A stretch of 14,740 bases of DNA from Candidatus Bathyarchaeota archaeon. Lineage in GTDB: Archaea > Thermoproteota > Bathyarchaeia > 40CM-2-53-6 > RBG-13-38-9. Every line of letters begins with the position of its first letter. The first letter of the stretch is position 1. The position numbers and the translations under genes were made by a program. The DNA is taken from contig JAOZGV010000059.1 of the NCBI GenBank assembly GCA_026015225.1, positions 1 to 14,740 on the forward strand, read 5' to 3'. Under the pieces are notes generated by a model. That model saw only the letters and a list, made by a program, of their open reading frames with translations, did not search any database and was not told where the DNA came from. Of the stretch, positions 1 to 6,543 are shown piece after piece.

Positions 1-620
1 AGAATCTCAGTAATAAAAAATACCATTCCTGAAGATCCCCAAGATTTTAGCTTTTTAAGCGATATTGAATTAATCACTCTGGATGATGATGGTGATAATG
101 CCAACACATACTCTAATGAAACGTTACTATGTGACCTCTATCCAGGAACATACAACATCACTGAAACACTTCCAAGCGGATGGACACTTGCAGACATAAT
201 CATTCAAGAGGACACTCCTTTTGATGACTCTATTAAACACCTAAGCGATAATAAAGCAGAACTCATTTTGAGTTCAGGTGAATGGGTTAACGTTACTTTC
301 GTGAATACTCAGGAGGCGACAATTACGATAATAAAAAATGCCATTCCTGACGGCCCTCAAGACTTTCTCTTCACAGGCACAGGCGGTATAGGAGAATTTA
401 GTTTGGATGATGACGACACTCCAACATTGCCCAATAGCAGGACCTTCTCAGTTGCACCAGGAGATTATAATATCACCGAATTAGTACCTGAAGGTCATGT
501 CCTCCGAAGCATCACGATTGAAGAATCGTTGTTGCCCAGCGATTCATCTTACGATCTGCAAGAAGCCAAAGCGATTCTGACAGCAGGCCCGGGCGAATCA
601 ATCTATGTGATTTTTATAAA
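1..620 (+). repeat. Tandem 318-nt coding repeat (prealbumin-like domain units)
   Basis: Bases 13-48 and 331-366 are nearly the same sequence (ATAAAAAAT.CCATTCCTGA core), offset by exactly 318 nt, which is 106 codons. Similarity at the start of the unit is visible at DNA level, while the rest is conserved mainly as protein. At least one more unit probably lies upstream of the window, because the first unit is cut by the window edge. Confidence 0.7.
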
Positions 621-756
621 TGATCCGGCTATACGACCTGTCGGCGGCATCTATGCGCCAATAAGCAAATTTAACATTATGGTACCCTACATTGCATTGG
701 GCGGTCTTATCGGAGTAATATCTGTTATTTTAACAATAAAAAGGAAAAAAAACTAA
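1..756 (+). CDS. Cell-surface protein with SpaA/prealbumin-like repeats and C-terminal membrane anchor (5' end outside window)
   Basis: The frame is open from the first base, so only the last 251 residues are seen; the TTG at 268 is internal and is not a start. Two units with a period of about 106 residues are visible, each opening with a V/I-x-I-K-N-x-I-P-x-x-P-Q-D-F motif (residues 5-16 and 111-122), then an acidic stretch LxxDDD, a P-G-x-Y-N-I-T-E motif (residues 68-75 and 153-160) and a closing V-x-F-x-N strand. This is the signature of the SpaA/prealbumin-like beta-sandwich domain of secreted adhesive or stalk proteins. The tail has PVGGIYAP, one hydrophobic helix (about residues 222-243) and a terminal RKKN, so the repeats should face outward and the tail should be in the membrane. 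That tail type is common in Bathyarchaeia-like surface proteins as I recall them. Specific binding target unknown. Confidence 0.8.
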   Translation, partial: RISVIKNTIPEDPQDFSFLSDIELITLDDDGDNANTYSNETLLCDLYPGTYNITETLPSGWTLADIIIQEDTPFDDSIKHLSDNKAELILSSGEWVNVTFVNTQEATITIIKNAIPDGPQDFLFTGTGGIGEFSLDDDDTPTLPNSRTFSVAPGDYNITELVPEGHVLRSITIEESLLPSDSSYDLQEAKAILTAGPGESIYVIFINDPAIRPVGGIYAPISKFNIMVPYIALGGLIGVISVILTIKRKKN

Positions 757-799
757 AAAAATGGAGTTTGGATTTCTAGTTTTTCTCCAAAGTCTCTAT

Positions 800-1015
800 T
801 CATCTTCGTAACTGTGAGTTCTCTACATGTAATTTATTTACCATTTTTTCCATCTTTTTTACTGGACCGCATAGTATCGCGATGACGGAACCAGTGTAGA
901 TTCCACCATCATCTTCCTTGGCTATGCCGGGAAGATGATCCCCCATAAATCCTAGTTGCCTTCTTTTATCGTCGGTCTCTTTCCGTGCGCGCTTCCACTT
1001 GATTCTATACTCTTT
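800..1015 (-). pseudogene. Possible gene remnant or small ORF, unrecognised
   Basis: On the minus strand an open frame runs from just after a TAG (1016-1018) to a TGA (800-802), 71 codons. Its composition is more coding-like and GC-richer than the flanks: it starts charged (KWKRARKETDDKRRQ), then has GFMGDHLPGIAKEDDGG, a hydrophobic strand GSVIAILCGPVKKMEKMV and an acidic/basic tail. The only ATG is internal, at 946, which would give 48 residues, and no good ribosome site precedes it. The missing start suggests the 3' end of a decayed gene. I do not recognise the family; the I-L-C-G-P piece resembles nucleotide or flavin-binding strands only superficially. Confidence 0.3.
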
Positions 1016-1018
1016 CTA

Positions 1019-1326
1019 AGCTTGTATAGAATTTATAATAAATTTAGAAAAATCAACATAGATAGAAATCTCGAAAGTATTTAACTCCTTAGGGGTCTAA
1101 AAGTAAGACTAGGTAGAATGTGTACTAGTGATTTAGAAATACCCAAGAACTAATATATTCATTATTGACAAATATGTATGGAATTGGACACAATAGAGAG
1201 CAAAAACGTTAGAGCGCAATTCGGTTTCAGAATATTTATTTGATCTCATTAAAAAAGTTCGAGAAAAAAAGCTGGAAAGTAGGAAATAAATAGCGTTTTT
1301 GTTGCTAATATTGTACAATTAATAAT
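1019..1326. other. Non-coding AT-rich spacer
   Basis: No convincing coding frame is seen on either strand. The short minus-strand frames here (ending near 1133 and 1249) are poor in composition, and one of them runs into the tRNA gene. The right end holds the likely tRNA promoter. Confidence 0.6.
1281..1292 (+). promoter_or_regulatory. Possible archaeal BRE/TATA element for tRNA-Leu
   Basis: The stretch AGGAAATAAATA joins a purine-rich BRE-like part to an AT-only TATA-like part. It lies about 35-45 bases before the mature tRNA 5' end, which would allow a short 5' leader removed by RNase P. Weak evidence from spacing and composition only. Confidence 0.3.
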
Positions 1327-1352
1327 GCGGGGATTGCCAAGCCAGGTCAAAG

Positions 1353-1370
1353 ATGAATTATTCATTGAAA
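1353..1370 (+). other. Non-canonical D-arm tRNA intron, 18 nt
   Basis: The D-stem 3' strand GGC is split as G-1352 and GC-1371-1372. The splice site folds as a bulge-helix-bulge: 5' bulge AGA (1351-1353), central 4-bp helix TCAA (1347-1350) with TTGA (1365-1368), 3' bulge AAG (1369-1371), and an inner hairpin TGAA-TTA-TTCA (1354-1364). Cutting after the second bulge base on both sides removes exactly 1353-1370 and restores a normal D arm. The outer helix is weak (one clear G-C pair), a relaxed form. Confidence 0.85.
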
Positions 1371-1384
1371 GCGCAGGGCTTAGG

Positions 1385-1403
1385 AAATAAGAAGGTTTGA
1401 GAA
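1385..1403 (+). other. Canonical 37/38 tRNA intron, 19 nt
   Basis: A full bulge-helix-bulge can be drawn: outer helix CAGGG/CCCTG (the anticodon stem), 5' bulge GGA (1383-1385), central helix CTTA (1379-1382) with TGAG (1398-1401, one T-G wobble), 3' bulge AAA (1402-1404). Standard cuts between bulge bases 2 and 3 remove 1385-1403 and place the intron between tRNA positions 37 and 38. The inner helix is only A-T, A-T, T-G. Confidence 0.88.
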
Positions 1404-1529
1404 ACCCTGTCCCGCAGGGGTTCGTGGGTTCGAATCCCACTCCCCGCACTATTATTTAGCAGCGCATGCATTGCAACATTCATTTTTCACTGTGAATTTA
1501 TAAATGAGTAATAATGACCTACAAGCTAG

Positions 1530-1586
1530 AAAAAAATCAATCCCTTAGAGATAGGACAGGAAAGTTATTGAGTGATGAATAAAAAA
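1530..1586 (-). terminator. Poly-T terminator region behind the mttB-family gene
   Basis: Read on the minus strand, T6 (1581-1586) and T7 (1530-1536) runs follow the stop codon at 1609 within about 80 bases. Runs of T without a hairpin are the usual archaeal termination signal. Confidence 0.4.
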
Positions 1587-1608
1587 GCAAAAGTGTGCAA
1601 ATTTCAAT

Positions 1609-3060
1609 TTAAGCATTTAGGATTTCTTTCTCTGACTTCTTTAAAACGTCATCAAGTTCCTTCTTAACATCTGAAGGAAGTGGATTCGGTAAGTGACTTG
1701 ACAAAATATTTTTTGTCTTTTCTCTTGCCCTTTCAAGCAGATCTTTTGATCCACTTTTTACCCAGCTTTCTCTCATTTGTCTGTTTAATAGAGTGGGCAT
1801 CCAATGCTCTTTTCTAAGAAAGTCTAATGTATGTTTTTGTGTAATGAAATGTCCACCGGGTCCTACTTTGGCAATTACGTCCAATGCTAAAGTCTCATCG
1901 TTAACTTCAATTCCATTAAGAACATAAGAGATCATAGAAATGATTTCATCGCATATAGTAACGAGCTCAAGACTTCCTGTTAAACCAAAATTCAAGAATG
2001 ACCCAACATCATGTATTAGGTTTGCTCCGCTCGAAGCTGCAATAAATAAACTAAGAGCTGCCTCCAGAGTTGCTTGGCCATCGAGTATTTTAGAATCTGA
2101 ACAGCCTCCTGTACTCCAAGTTGGAAGGTTATAATACCGTCCGAGTTGAGCCATAGCAAGATTAACGATCATCCATTCTGGAGCGCCATACGAAAAAACT
2201 CCTGTTCTCTGATCCATTACCGAAGTATCTGCTCCATATATGAATTTAGCACCTTTCTTGGTAAATTGAGCTATTACATTGCCACTTAACGTCTCAGCAT
2301 TAGATTGAACTATTGCTCCTGCCATAGTTGCAGGAGCAGTCGAACATGAGGCGGCCGAGGGTATGTATACAATAGGAAGTTCTGCATTTGCAAAAGTCAT
2401 TAGATTTTTAATATGGTCCTTTCCATGAGTTAGGGGGGAGATCGGCTCGCTGTACATACCTAATAATGGCCGTTCTTTGAGTTTTTGCTCCTCACCCACT
2501 ATTGTGGATGCCATTTTTATCAAATAGTTTGCATCTAAGCCAAAGTCAACTACCATTACTGGTTTTACCGTATTTTTCAATGCTGCGTGTAGATTATGTA
2601 AAGGCATAACCTGCTTGGCGACATCTTGAGCAGTAAATAATGGCATGACGAAATCAATAGTCGGAAGAGCATCTGCAAGTTTTGATGCGTTAGCAACATC
2701 ATTTTTTGTCGAAGGTCTAATTGAGTTTGTTTCACAATCTAAGATATTTATTGCTCCTTCACCTAGCCCGAAATTGATTTTCTTTCCCTCTAGTTTTAAG
2801 TCGAATTCTTTACTTCGACCAGCAAATAAAACCGAATGTGATGATTTTTTAATAGCTTCTTCTACAACATGTTGTGGAATTTTCACGATCCTTTTTGAGA
2901 ATTCGACATCCGAACCAATCGAATCCAATAGTCTTAGAGCATTTTCTTCTTCTATTTTAACACCTATTTTTTCCAAGACTTCCAAGGTTGCAGCATGGAT
3001 TCTATACAGTTCATCTTTTGAAAAATATTCAAAAATACCAATTTTTGGAGATTCTATCAT
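1609..3060 (-). CDS. mttB: MttB-family (non-pyrrolysine) methylamine/betaine:corrinoid methyltransferase
   Basis: A 483-residue protein of the MttB superfamily (COG5598), TIM-barrel enzymes that move a methyl group from a quaternary or tertiary amine to the cobalt of a partner corrinoid protein in the cytoplasm. Recognisable segments are VMPLFTAQDV (138-147), ISPLTHG (207-213), PSAASCSTAPATMAGA (234-249), GADTSVMDQRTG (276-287), W-x-TGGCSDSK (315-324) and GANLIHDVGSFLNFG (345-359). The frame is complete with no in-frame TAG, so the protein lacks pyrrolysine and is unlikely to be a classical trimethylamine enzyme. Known non-pyrrolysine members use glycine betaine, proline betaine, carnitine or butyrobetaine; the substrate here cannot be read from sequence. 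It starts 3 nt after the stop of the corrinoid protein gene, so the two are co-transcribed and translationally linked. Confidence 0.93.
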   Translation of the reverse strand: MIESPKIGIFEYFSKDELYRIHAATLEVLEKIGVKIEEENALRLLDSIGSDVEFSKRIVKIPQHVVEEAIKKSSHSVLFAGRSKEFDLKLEGKKINFGLGEGAINILDCETNSIRPSTKNDVANASKLADALPTIDFVMPLFTAQDVAKQVMPLHNLHAALKNTVKPVMVVDFGLDANYLIKMASTIVGEEQKLKERPLLGMYSEPISPLTHGKDHIKNLMTFANAELPIVYIPSAASCSTAPATMAGAIVQSNAETLSGNVIAQFTKKGAKFIYGADTSVMDQRTGVFSYGAPEWMIVNLAMAQLGRYYNLPTWSTGGCSDSKILDGQATLEAALSLFIAASSGANLIHDVGSFLNFGLTGSLELVTICDEIISMISYVLNGIEVNDETLALDVIAKVGPGGHFITQKHTLDFLRKEHWMPTLLNRQMRESWVKSGSKDLLERAREKTKNILSSHLPNPLPSDVKKELDDVLKKSEKEILNA

Positions 3061-3063
3061 TTA

Positions 3064-3726
3064 CTACTCACTAATGTCTAGGATTCTCTTTACTATCTTC
3101 ACAGCTTCAATCGCATCTTCGCCATACCCATCCGCACCGATTTCTTTGACCCAATCTTCGGTGACTGGGGATCCGCCAACTATGACCTTAACCTGTCCTC
3201 GTAACTTATTTTCCTCTAGAGCTTTAATCGTCTCTCGCTGGATCGGTAGAGTCGTAGTCAATAAAGCGGATAAGCCTATGACTTCCGGACTATGTTCTTT
3301 TACAGCTTCAACGAACTTATCCGGAGAGACATCAACCCCTAAGTCTATTACTTCAAACCCAGCCATGGAAAGCATTGAAGCAACTATGCTTTTCCCAATA
3401 TCGTGAATGTCTCCTGCTACAGTACCGATAACAATGTGTCCAATAACTTTACGTTCTGAACCGCTTTTTTTAAGTGATGGTTCTAAATATTCTGAAATGA
3501 TTGTCTTTGCAATCTCCCCAGCATTAATTAGTTCTGCCAAGAAAAATTCTCCATTTTCAAATTTATCACCAATCTCTCTTAGAGAAGAGGTGACTACATC
3601 AAGGAGGTCATGCGGATCATGACCTTCATCCAAGCCTTTCTTTGTTGCTTCAATTAATTTCTCCCTGTCAAATGTAAGCAATGACTCTTTTATTGCGGTA
3701 TTGATTTTAGACACCTGGAACACCAT
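3064..3726 (-). CDS. mttC: Corrinoid (methyltransferase partner) protein, MttC/MtbC family
   Basis: A 220-residue cobalamin-binding protein, the usual length. An N-terminal four-helix cap domain covers about residues 1-90 (FENGEFFLAELINAGE, 56-71). The Rossmann-like B12 domain follows, with GDIHDIGKS (105-113), in which His108 is the lower cobalt ligand, S-A-L (153-155) and the GG of VIVGGSPV (182-189), which cradle the nucleotide tail. It carries the methyl group between the MttB-type enzyme encoded directly downstream and a second methyltransferase not present in this window. The stop is TAG followed at once by TAA, then the next ATG. A TATA-like box about 25 bases before the ATG and no ribosome site suggest a leaderless mRNA. 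Confidence 0.94.
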   Translation of the reverse strand: MVFQVSKINTAIKESLLTFDREKLIEATKKGLDEGHDPHDLLDVVTSSLREIGDKFENGEFFLAELINAGEIAKTIISEYLEPSLKKSGSERKVIGHIVIGTVAGDIHDIGKSIVASMLSMAGFEVIDLGVDVSPDKFVEAVKEHSPEVIGLSALLTTTLPIQRETIKALEENKLRGQVKVIVGGSPVTEDWVKEIGADGYGEDAIEAVKIVKRILDISE

Positions 3727-3747
3727 AATGATTCTAAATAGTAGTTT

Positions 3748-3756
3748 CTTTTAAAT
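3748..3756 (-). promoter_or_regulatory. TATA box of the corrinoid protein/methyltransferase operon
   Basis: Minus-strand ATTTAAAAG is centred about 26 bases before the ATG at 3726. That is the archaeal TATA-to-start-site distance, so transcription should begin at or next to the start codon. No Shine-Dalgarno sequence is seen in between. Confidence 0.55.
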
Positions 3757-3790
3757 CAACCAATGTATTACGACTTCATATTTTAATAAG

Positions 3791-3810
3791 ATTAGAGATA
3801 ATTAGAGATA
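3791..3810. repeat. Short tandem repeat, 2 x 10 bp
   Basis: ATTAGAGATA occurs twice back to back. It lies between the methyltransferase operon promoter and the tRNA-like fragment. It could be a pair of regulator half-sites for the operon or a chance duplication. Confidence 0.4.
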
Positions 3811-3820
3811 AATCAGCGGA

Positions 3821-3839
3821 AATTCCACTCCCCGTACCA
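3821..3839 (+). repeat. tRNA 3'-end-like sequence (possible att-type repeat of tRNA-Leu)
   Basis: AATTCCACTCCCCGTACCA resembles the last 18 bases of the tRNA-Leu gene (AATCCCACTCCCCGCA at 1433-1448), with an uninterrupted CCACTCCCCG core shared with 1437-1446. It even ends in CCA. No acceptor 5' strand or T arm is nearby, so it is not a tRNA gene. It has the same orientation as the tRNA and the two copies bracket the methyltransferase operon. This is the arrangement left by integration into a tRNA 3' end, but no integrase is present. Confidence 0.4.
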
Positions 3840-3883
3840 ATAATCACATACACGAAATCGATATAAGCGATAGCAAATAAGAT

Positions 3884-4321
3884 ATGAAAAGTATAAGTGT
3901 GAACAATATGGATTCCATAACAATAGGACTGTTGTTTGTCGCTATTATTGGCTGGGGTTTTTGGGGATTCTTTCAGAAAATTGGAGTCTCTAAGGTAGGA
4001 GCTGAAGTCTGCATACTCCTAACCGCTTCTATAGAGTTACTTGTCGTGATAAGTTATCTCGCCTCGATTCAGAAACTTCATGTCCCAAGAAGCTGGTCCT
4101 TGACTTATCCCATTTTAGCAGGCACTTCAGTAGCAATAGGTACAATTGCCTTCCTCACTGCTTTAGAGAAAATACCCGTCAGCATAGCCAGACCCATGAC
4201 GGGGCTCTCCATACTTGTTACTGTTTTACTGGGGCTAGTATTCTTGCATGAGATGCTAACGATTAAACACTATTTAGGGATTGGAATGGCTATAGCTGCA
4301 ATATTTATTCTATCCTCCTAA
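3884..4321 (+). CDS. EamA/DMT-type small membrane protein (COG2510-like)
   Basis: A 145-residue protein with about five predicted membrane helices (roughly residues 12-30, 40-60, 73-95, 100-121, 126-144). The order GWGFWGFFQKIG (near 20-31), IAFLTALEKIPVSIARPMTGLS and the terminal IAAIFILSS matches single-domain EamA proteins, half the size of the ten-helix drug/metabolite transporters; such half-size members are thought to pair. Substrate unknown; lying next to a methyltransferase operon and an MFS gene, export or uptake of a small metabolite is only a guess. ATG 3884 gives the longest form; ATG 3908 (Met9), just before the first helix and preceded by a GTGTGA stretch, is a reasonable alternative. 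A GATATAAG element at 3861-3868 could be its TATA box. Confidence 0.75.
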   Translation: MKSISVNNMDSITIGLLFVAIIGWGFWGFFQKIGVSKVGAEVCILLTASIELLVVISYLASIQKLHVPRSWSLTYPILAGTSVAIGTIAFLTALEKIPVSIARPMTGLSILVTVLLGLVFLHEMLTIKHYLGIGMAIAAIFILSS

Positions 4322-4326
4322 TATTA

Positions 4327-4336
4327 AGCGCGCGCT
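4327..4336. repeat. AGCGCGCGCT palindrome, copy 1
   Basis: A perfect 10-bp palindrome of alternating G and C in otherwise AT-rich DNA. It begins 6 nt after the stop codon of the EamA-type gene. It matches copies at 5625, 13923 and 14597. Confidence 0.75.
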
Positions 4337-4432
4337 CAATATCGTTCGATGGATAGTTTCTTCTATTATTTTGGTGGGTATAACTAGCAATCAATAAAAG
4401 TTAGGCATCACTATACGCTTTGATGCTGTTAA

Positions 4433-5611
4433 ATGGAAGTGGATAATTTGAGTTTAAAGCGGAGAATTGATTTACGAGTTGTTGCTGTGCCTCTTATCGG
4501 CTACCTCATATTAGCGATGTTTAGACTTTCAGTGGGAGTTATTATTCCTGAAGTCATATACGAGTTCAGCCTTACTGAAGCTGAGGGGGGGATGCTGCTC
4601 ACATCCCTTTTAGGTGCAATGGCTCTGATAATTATTGTTGGTGGTCACCTATCTGACAGAATAGGAAGAAAGATTACAATGTCTATAGGCTTCACAATAA
4701 TGTCGGCCGGCATAATAATTGGTGGATATTCTGTGGGATATTGGGCATTGCTGATTTCCTTATTTATAACTGGAATAGGGACGGGAATCTTCATAGTCGC
4801 TCTATATGCACTTATGGGTGAAGTTATGCCAACTTCTAGGGGCGCCCTTGTTGGGTTTGCGAATGGCTTATTTGCTATAGGAGGTTTCCTCGGACCATGG
4901 ATATCCGCGATATTGATTATGAAGCTGGGATGGCGTAGTCCTTTCCACTTAATTGGTGCTCTAGCTGTAGCTTTGTCATTTTTTCTTTGGTTCAATTCCC
5001 GATCGGGACTTCCTCGAAGAGAGGCTCGAAAAAAGCCTAAAGAAGGATTCTTGATCCTTTTAAAAGATACTCGGGTAATTTTGCTTTGCATAGCAATGGG
5101 AATTGGTAACTTTGCATTCGCCTCACTCGCCGCTTGGACACCAAGTTATCTAATGAAAATTGGAAATCTCCATCTTTCAGAGGCGGGATTCGCATTTGGT
5201 CTTTTCTCTCTAACCGGAGCCCTTGGAGCAGTTTTTTTTGGTATGTTGTCAGATAGAATAGGTAGAAGAGGAGGAATATTGGCTTCTGGGATTCCCGCAT
5301 TTATTTTTACTTTACTCTATTTTTCGGGATACATAGTATCAAAAAGTATGATAGTCTTATCAGGAGTTCTTGGTTTCATCACTTACGCGTTTTGGAATCT
5401 TATGATAGCAGCTGTACAAGATCATGTCGATAGTAGACTTTTAGGTTCTGCAACAGGATTGATGCTAAATGTAGGTATGATCGGTGCAGTACCCGCACCA
5501 ATGATAGCGGGTTTGATAATAACTAATTATGGCTTTAATTTAGCATTAATTTTAACAGTTGCAATTCCTCAATTATTGTACACCATCGCGGCCTCTAAAG
5601 CAATTCCATGA
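4433..5611 (+). CDS. Major facilitator superfamily (MFS) transporter
   Basis: A 392-residue protein of normal MFS length with about twelve hydrophobic helices. Motif A is present in both halves: GGHLSDRIGRK (70-80) between helices 2 and 3, and FGMLSDRIGRR (269-279) between helices 8 and 9. The middle loop (about 188-210) is short and basic (SRSGLPRREARKKPK), as expected for a cytoplasmic linker. It should use an ion gradient to move a small solute across the membrane; the substrate is not evident. The family resembles archaeal sugar-phosphate/oxalate-like MFS proteins only in a general way. It follows the EamA-type gene by 111 nt on the same strand and probably has its own promoter (AATAAAAG at 4393-4400 is a candidate). 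Confidence 0.9.
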   Translation: MEVDNLSLKRRIDLRVVAVPLIGYLILAMFRLSVGVIIPEVIYEFSLTEAEGGMLLTSLLGAMALIIIVGGHLSDRIGRKITMSIGFTIMSAGIIIGGYSVGYWALLISLFITGIGTGIFIVALYALMGEVMPTSRGALVGFANGLFAIGGFLGPWISAILIMKLGWRSPFHLIGALAVALSFFLWFNSRSGLPRREARKKPKEGFLILLKDTRVILLCIAMGIGNFAFASLAAWTPSYLMKIGNLHLSEAGFAFGLFSLTGALGAVFFGMLSDRIGRRGGILASGIPAFIFTLLYFSGYIVSKSMIVLSGVLGFITYAFWNLMIAAVQDHVDSRLLGSATGLMLNVGMIGAVPAPMIAGLIITNYGFNLALILTVAIPQLLYTIAASKAIP

Positions 5612-5624
5612 GACCCATTTCATT

Positions 5625-5634
5625 AGCGCGCGCA
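5625..5634. repeat. AGCGCGCGCA palindromic motif, copy 2
   Basis: Nine of ten bases match copy 1 (last base A instead of T). It begins 14 nt after the stop codon of the MFS gene. Confidence 0.7.
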
Positions 5635-5709
5635 AGATATATGGCTTTCATGTATCTTTCTTCATGAGATGGCAACACTCTCTCACTTTAATACTTACTT
5701 TGAATATCT

Positions 5710-5726
5710 ATTTTTTGAATTTTTTA
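5710..5726 (+). terminator. Double T-run terminator behind the MFS gene
   Basis: ATTTTTTGAATTTTTTAG gives two T6 runs on the plus strand, about 100 nt after the MFS stop. The rest of the 293-nt gap to the next gene is very AT-rich and holds no convincing gene. An A8 run at 5802-5809 (T8 on the minus strand) may end the converging HD-domain gene. Confidence 0.45.
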
Positions 5727-5904
5727 GTAATTAATAATATCAATTATTTGGAAATATGTTGATTAGAATTATCATATATCAATCACAATAAAAATATCTT
5801 CAAAAAAAACTCCATATAGTAAATTGTAGATTTAAATTTCAATCTTTTACGCTCATTAGTATAAAAGAATGTATGCTCACTGAGATTGTTTAGTTTTTTG
5901 GCAT

Positions 5905-6522
5905 CTATTTAGATGATTTCAAATCAACAATCATTTTATCATGCCATTTTTTTGTAATTTGCTTTGCTTCATCGGAAGTAATTCTGTCATACATGAAATC
6001 GATTTTTCGTTTGACTTCTTTTTTTCCAATATGTTTGATCATTTCCGATATCAACTCGCTATTTGCATAGATCTCAAAAAATCCGATGCTATCTGCGTCT
6101 TTTAACAGATTCTGATCATCGTTTCCGCCTCGTTCGTGCCTTGAAACAAGCATTTTTACTTTATTGATTAATTTTTTTCTTGCACCCTGTTTCTCAAGAT
6201 AGTCGCCTAATATTTCTGCGCCTCTGATTTCATGTTTTTTAAAATATATTGTACTTGTCAAACCTCCAGGTTTTTTTACAATTTCTTTTACATCTTTTCT
6301 TCTGAAAGCACGTTCTATATCATGAGATACCGCCGCTATTCGTAATGCTTCATCCGCATCAGGCCTTAATTGTTCAAGCCAGTACAAAGTTCTTATTAAG
6401 TGTAAAACTTCGTGAATTCTACCTGCCTTTCTAAACGAATAGAACACATATTTTTCGACATTTTTATAAAATTCGGTCATTGGGTCAATATTCCTCTCAA
6501 AATCTTTCTGAATCCCTTGCAC
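5905..6522 (-). CDS. HD-domain metal-dependent phosphohydrolase
   Basis: A 205-residue protein with HD-superfamily metal ligands in the right order: H37 (GRIHEVLH), H67-D68 (AVSHDIERAF), H97 (KKHE), H129 (SRHERGG) and D142/D144 (LLKDADSIGFFE). The combination SRHE-GG plus DADSIGFFE resembles the HD-like proteins grouped near DUF4202. Members hydrolyse phosphate esters, often of nucleotides; this substrate is unknown. The longest form starts at GTG 6522, with an in-frame stop directly upstream. An alternative is ATG 6480 (Met15), preceded by GAGAGG about 12 nt away. The stop is TAG. It is divergent from the ArsR-family gene and shares a 112-nt control region with it, so joint regulation is plausible. 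Confidence 0.8.
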   Translation of the reverse strand: MQGIQKDFERNIDPMTEFYKNVEKYVFYSFRKAGRIHEVLHLIRTLYWLEQLRPDADEALRIAAVSHDIERAFRRKDVKEIVKKPGGLTSTIYFKKHEIRGAEILGDYLEKQGARKKLINKVKMLVSRHERGGNDDQNLLKDADSIGFFEIYANSELISEMIKHIGKKEVKRKIDFMYDRITSDEAKQITKKWHDKMIVDLKSSK

Positions 6523-6543
6523 CGGTCATCATTTCTTTTTTAC

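Larger units (their letters stand above)
1327..1448 (+). tRNA. tRNA-Leu (anticodon UAG) with two introns
   Basis: Acceptor stem GCGGGGA (1327-1333) pairs perfectly with TCCCCGC (1441-1447), followed by the discriminator A. The T arm is GTGGG-TTCGAAT-CCCAC (1424-1440). The anticodon stem is CAGGG (1374-1378) with CCCTG (1405-1409), and the loop reads C-T-TAG-G-A after splicing, giving anticodon UAG. The long variable arm (1410-1423, CCC-GCA-GGG stem) and the D-arm text GCCAAGCCAGGTCAAA are typical of archaeal type II tRNA-Leu. CCA is not encoded. Two insertions interrupt it: 18 nt in the D-stem 3' strand (1353-1370) and 19 nt at position 37/38 (1385-1403). Removing both leaves 85 nt. Both junctions can be folded as bulge-helix-bulge sites. 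Confidence 0.93.

Noticed and set aside
987..993. A GCGCGCT string as a fifth member of the GCGCGC palindrome family
   Set aside because: It lacks the full AGCGCGCGC core and is explained by Lys-Arg-Ala-Arg codons of the minus-strand frame at 800-1015.
1133..1449. Two minus-strand open frames overlapping the tRNA-Leu region
   Set aside because: They run through the tRNA gene or AT-rich spacer, have no family features and poor composition; the tRNA explains the sequence.
1609..3060. Pyrrolysine-containing trimethylamine methyltransferase
   Set aside because: The frame is complete without an in-frame TAG, and TAG is used as a normal stop by several genes here.
2645..3406. Long plus-strand open frame (253 codons) opposite the methyltransferase operon
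   Set aside because: It is the antisense shadow of two well-recognised genes, is serine-rich as such shadows are, and spans the boundary between them.
3791..3839. Second tRNA gene
   Set aside because: Only the 3' acceptor-like end is present; no T arm, anticodon arm or 5' acceptor strand can be found nearby.
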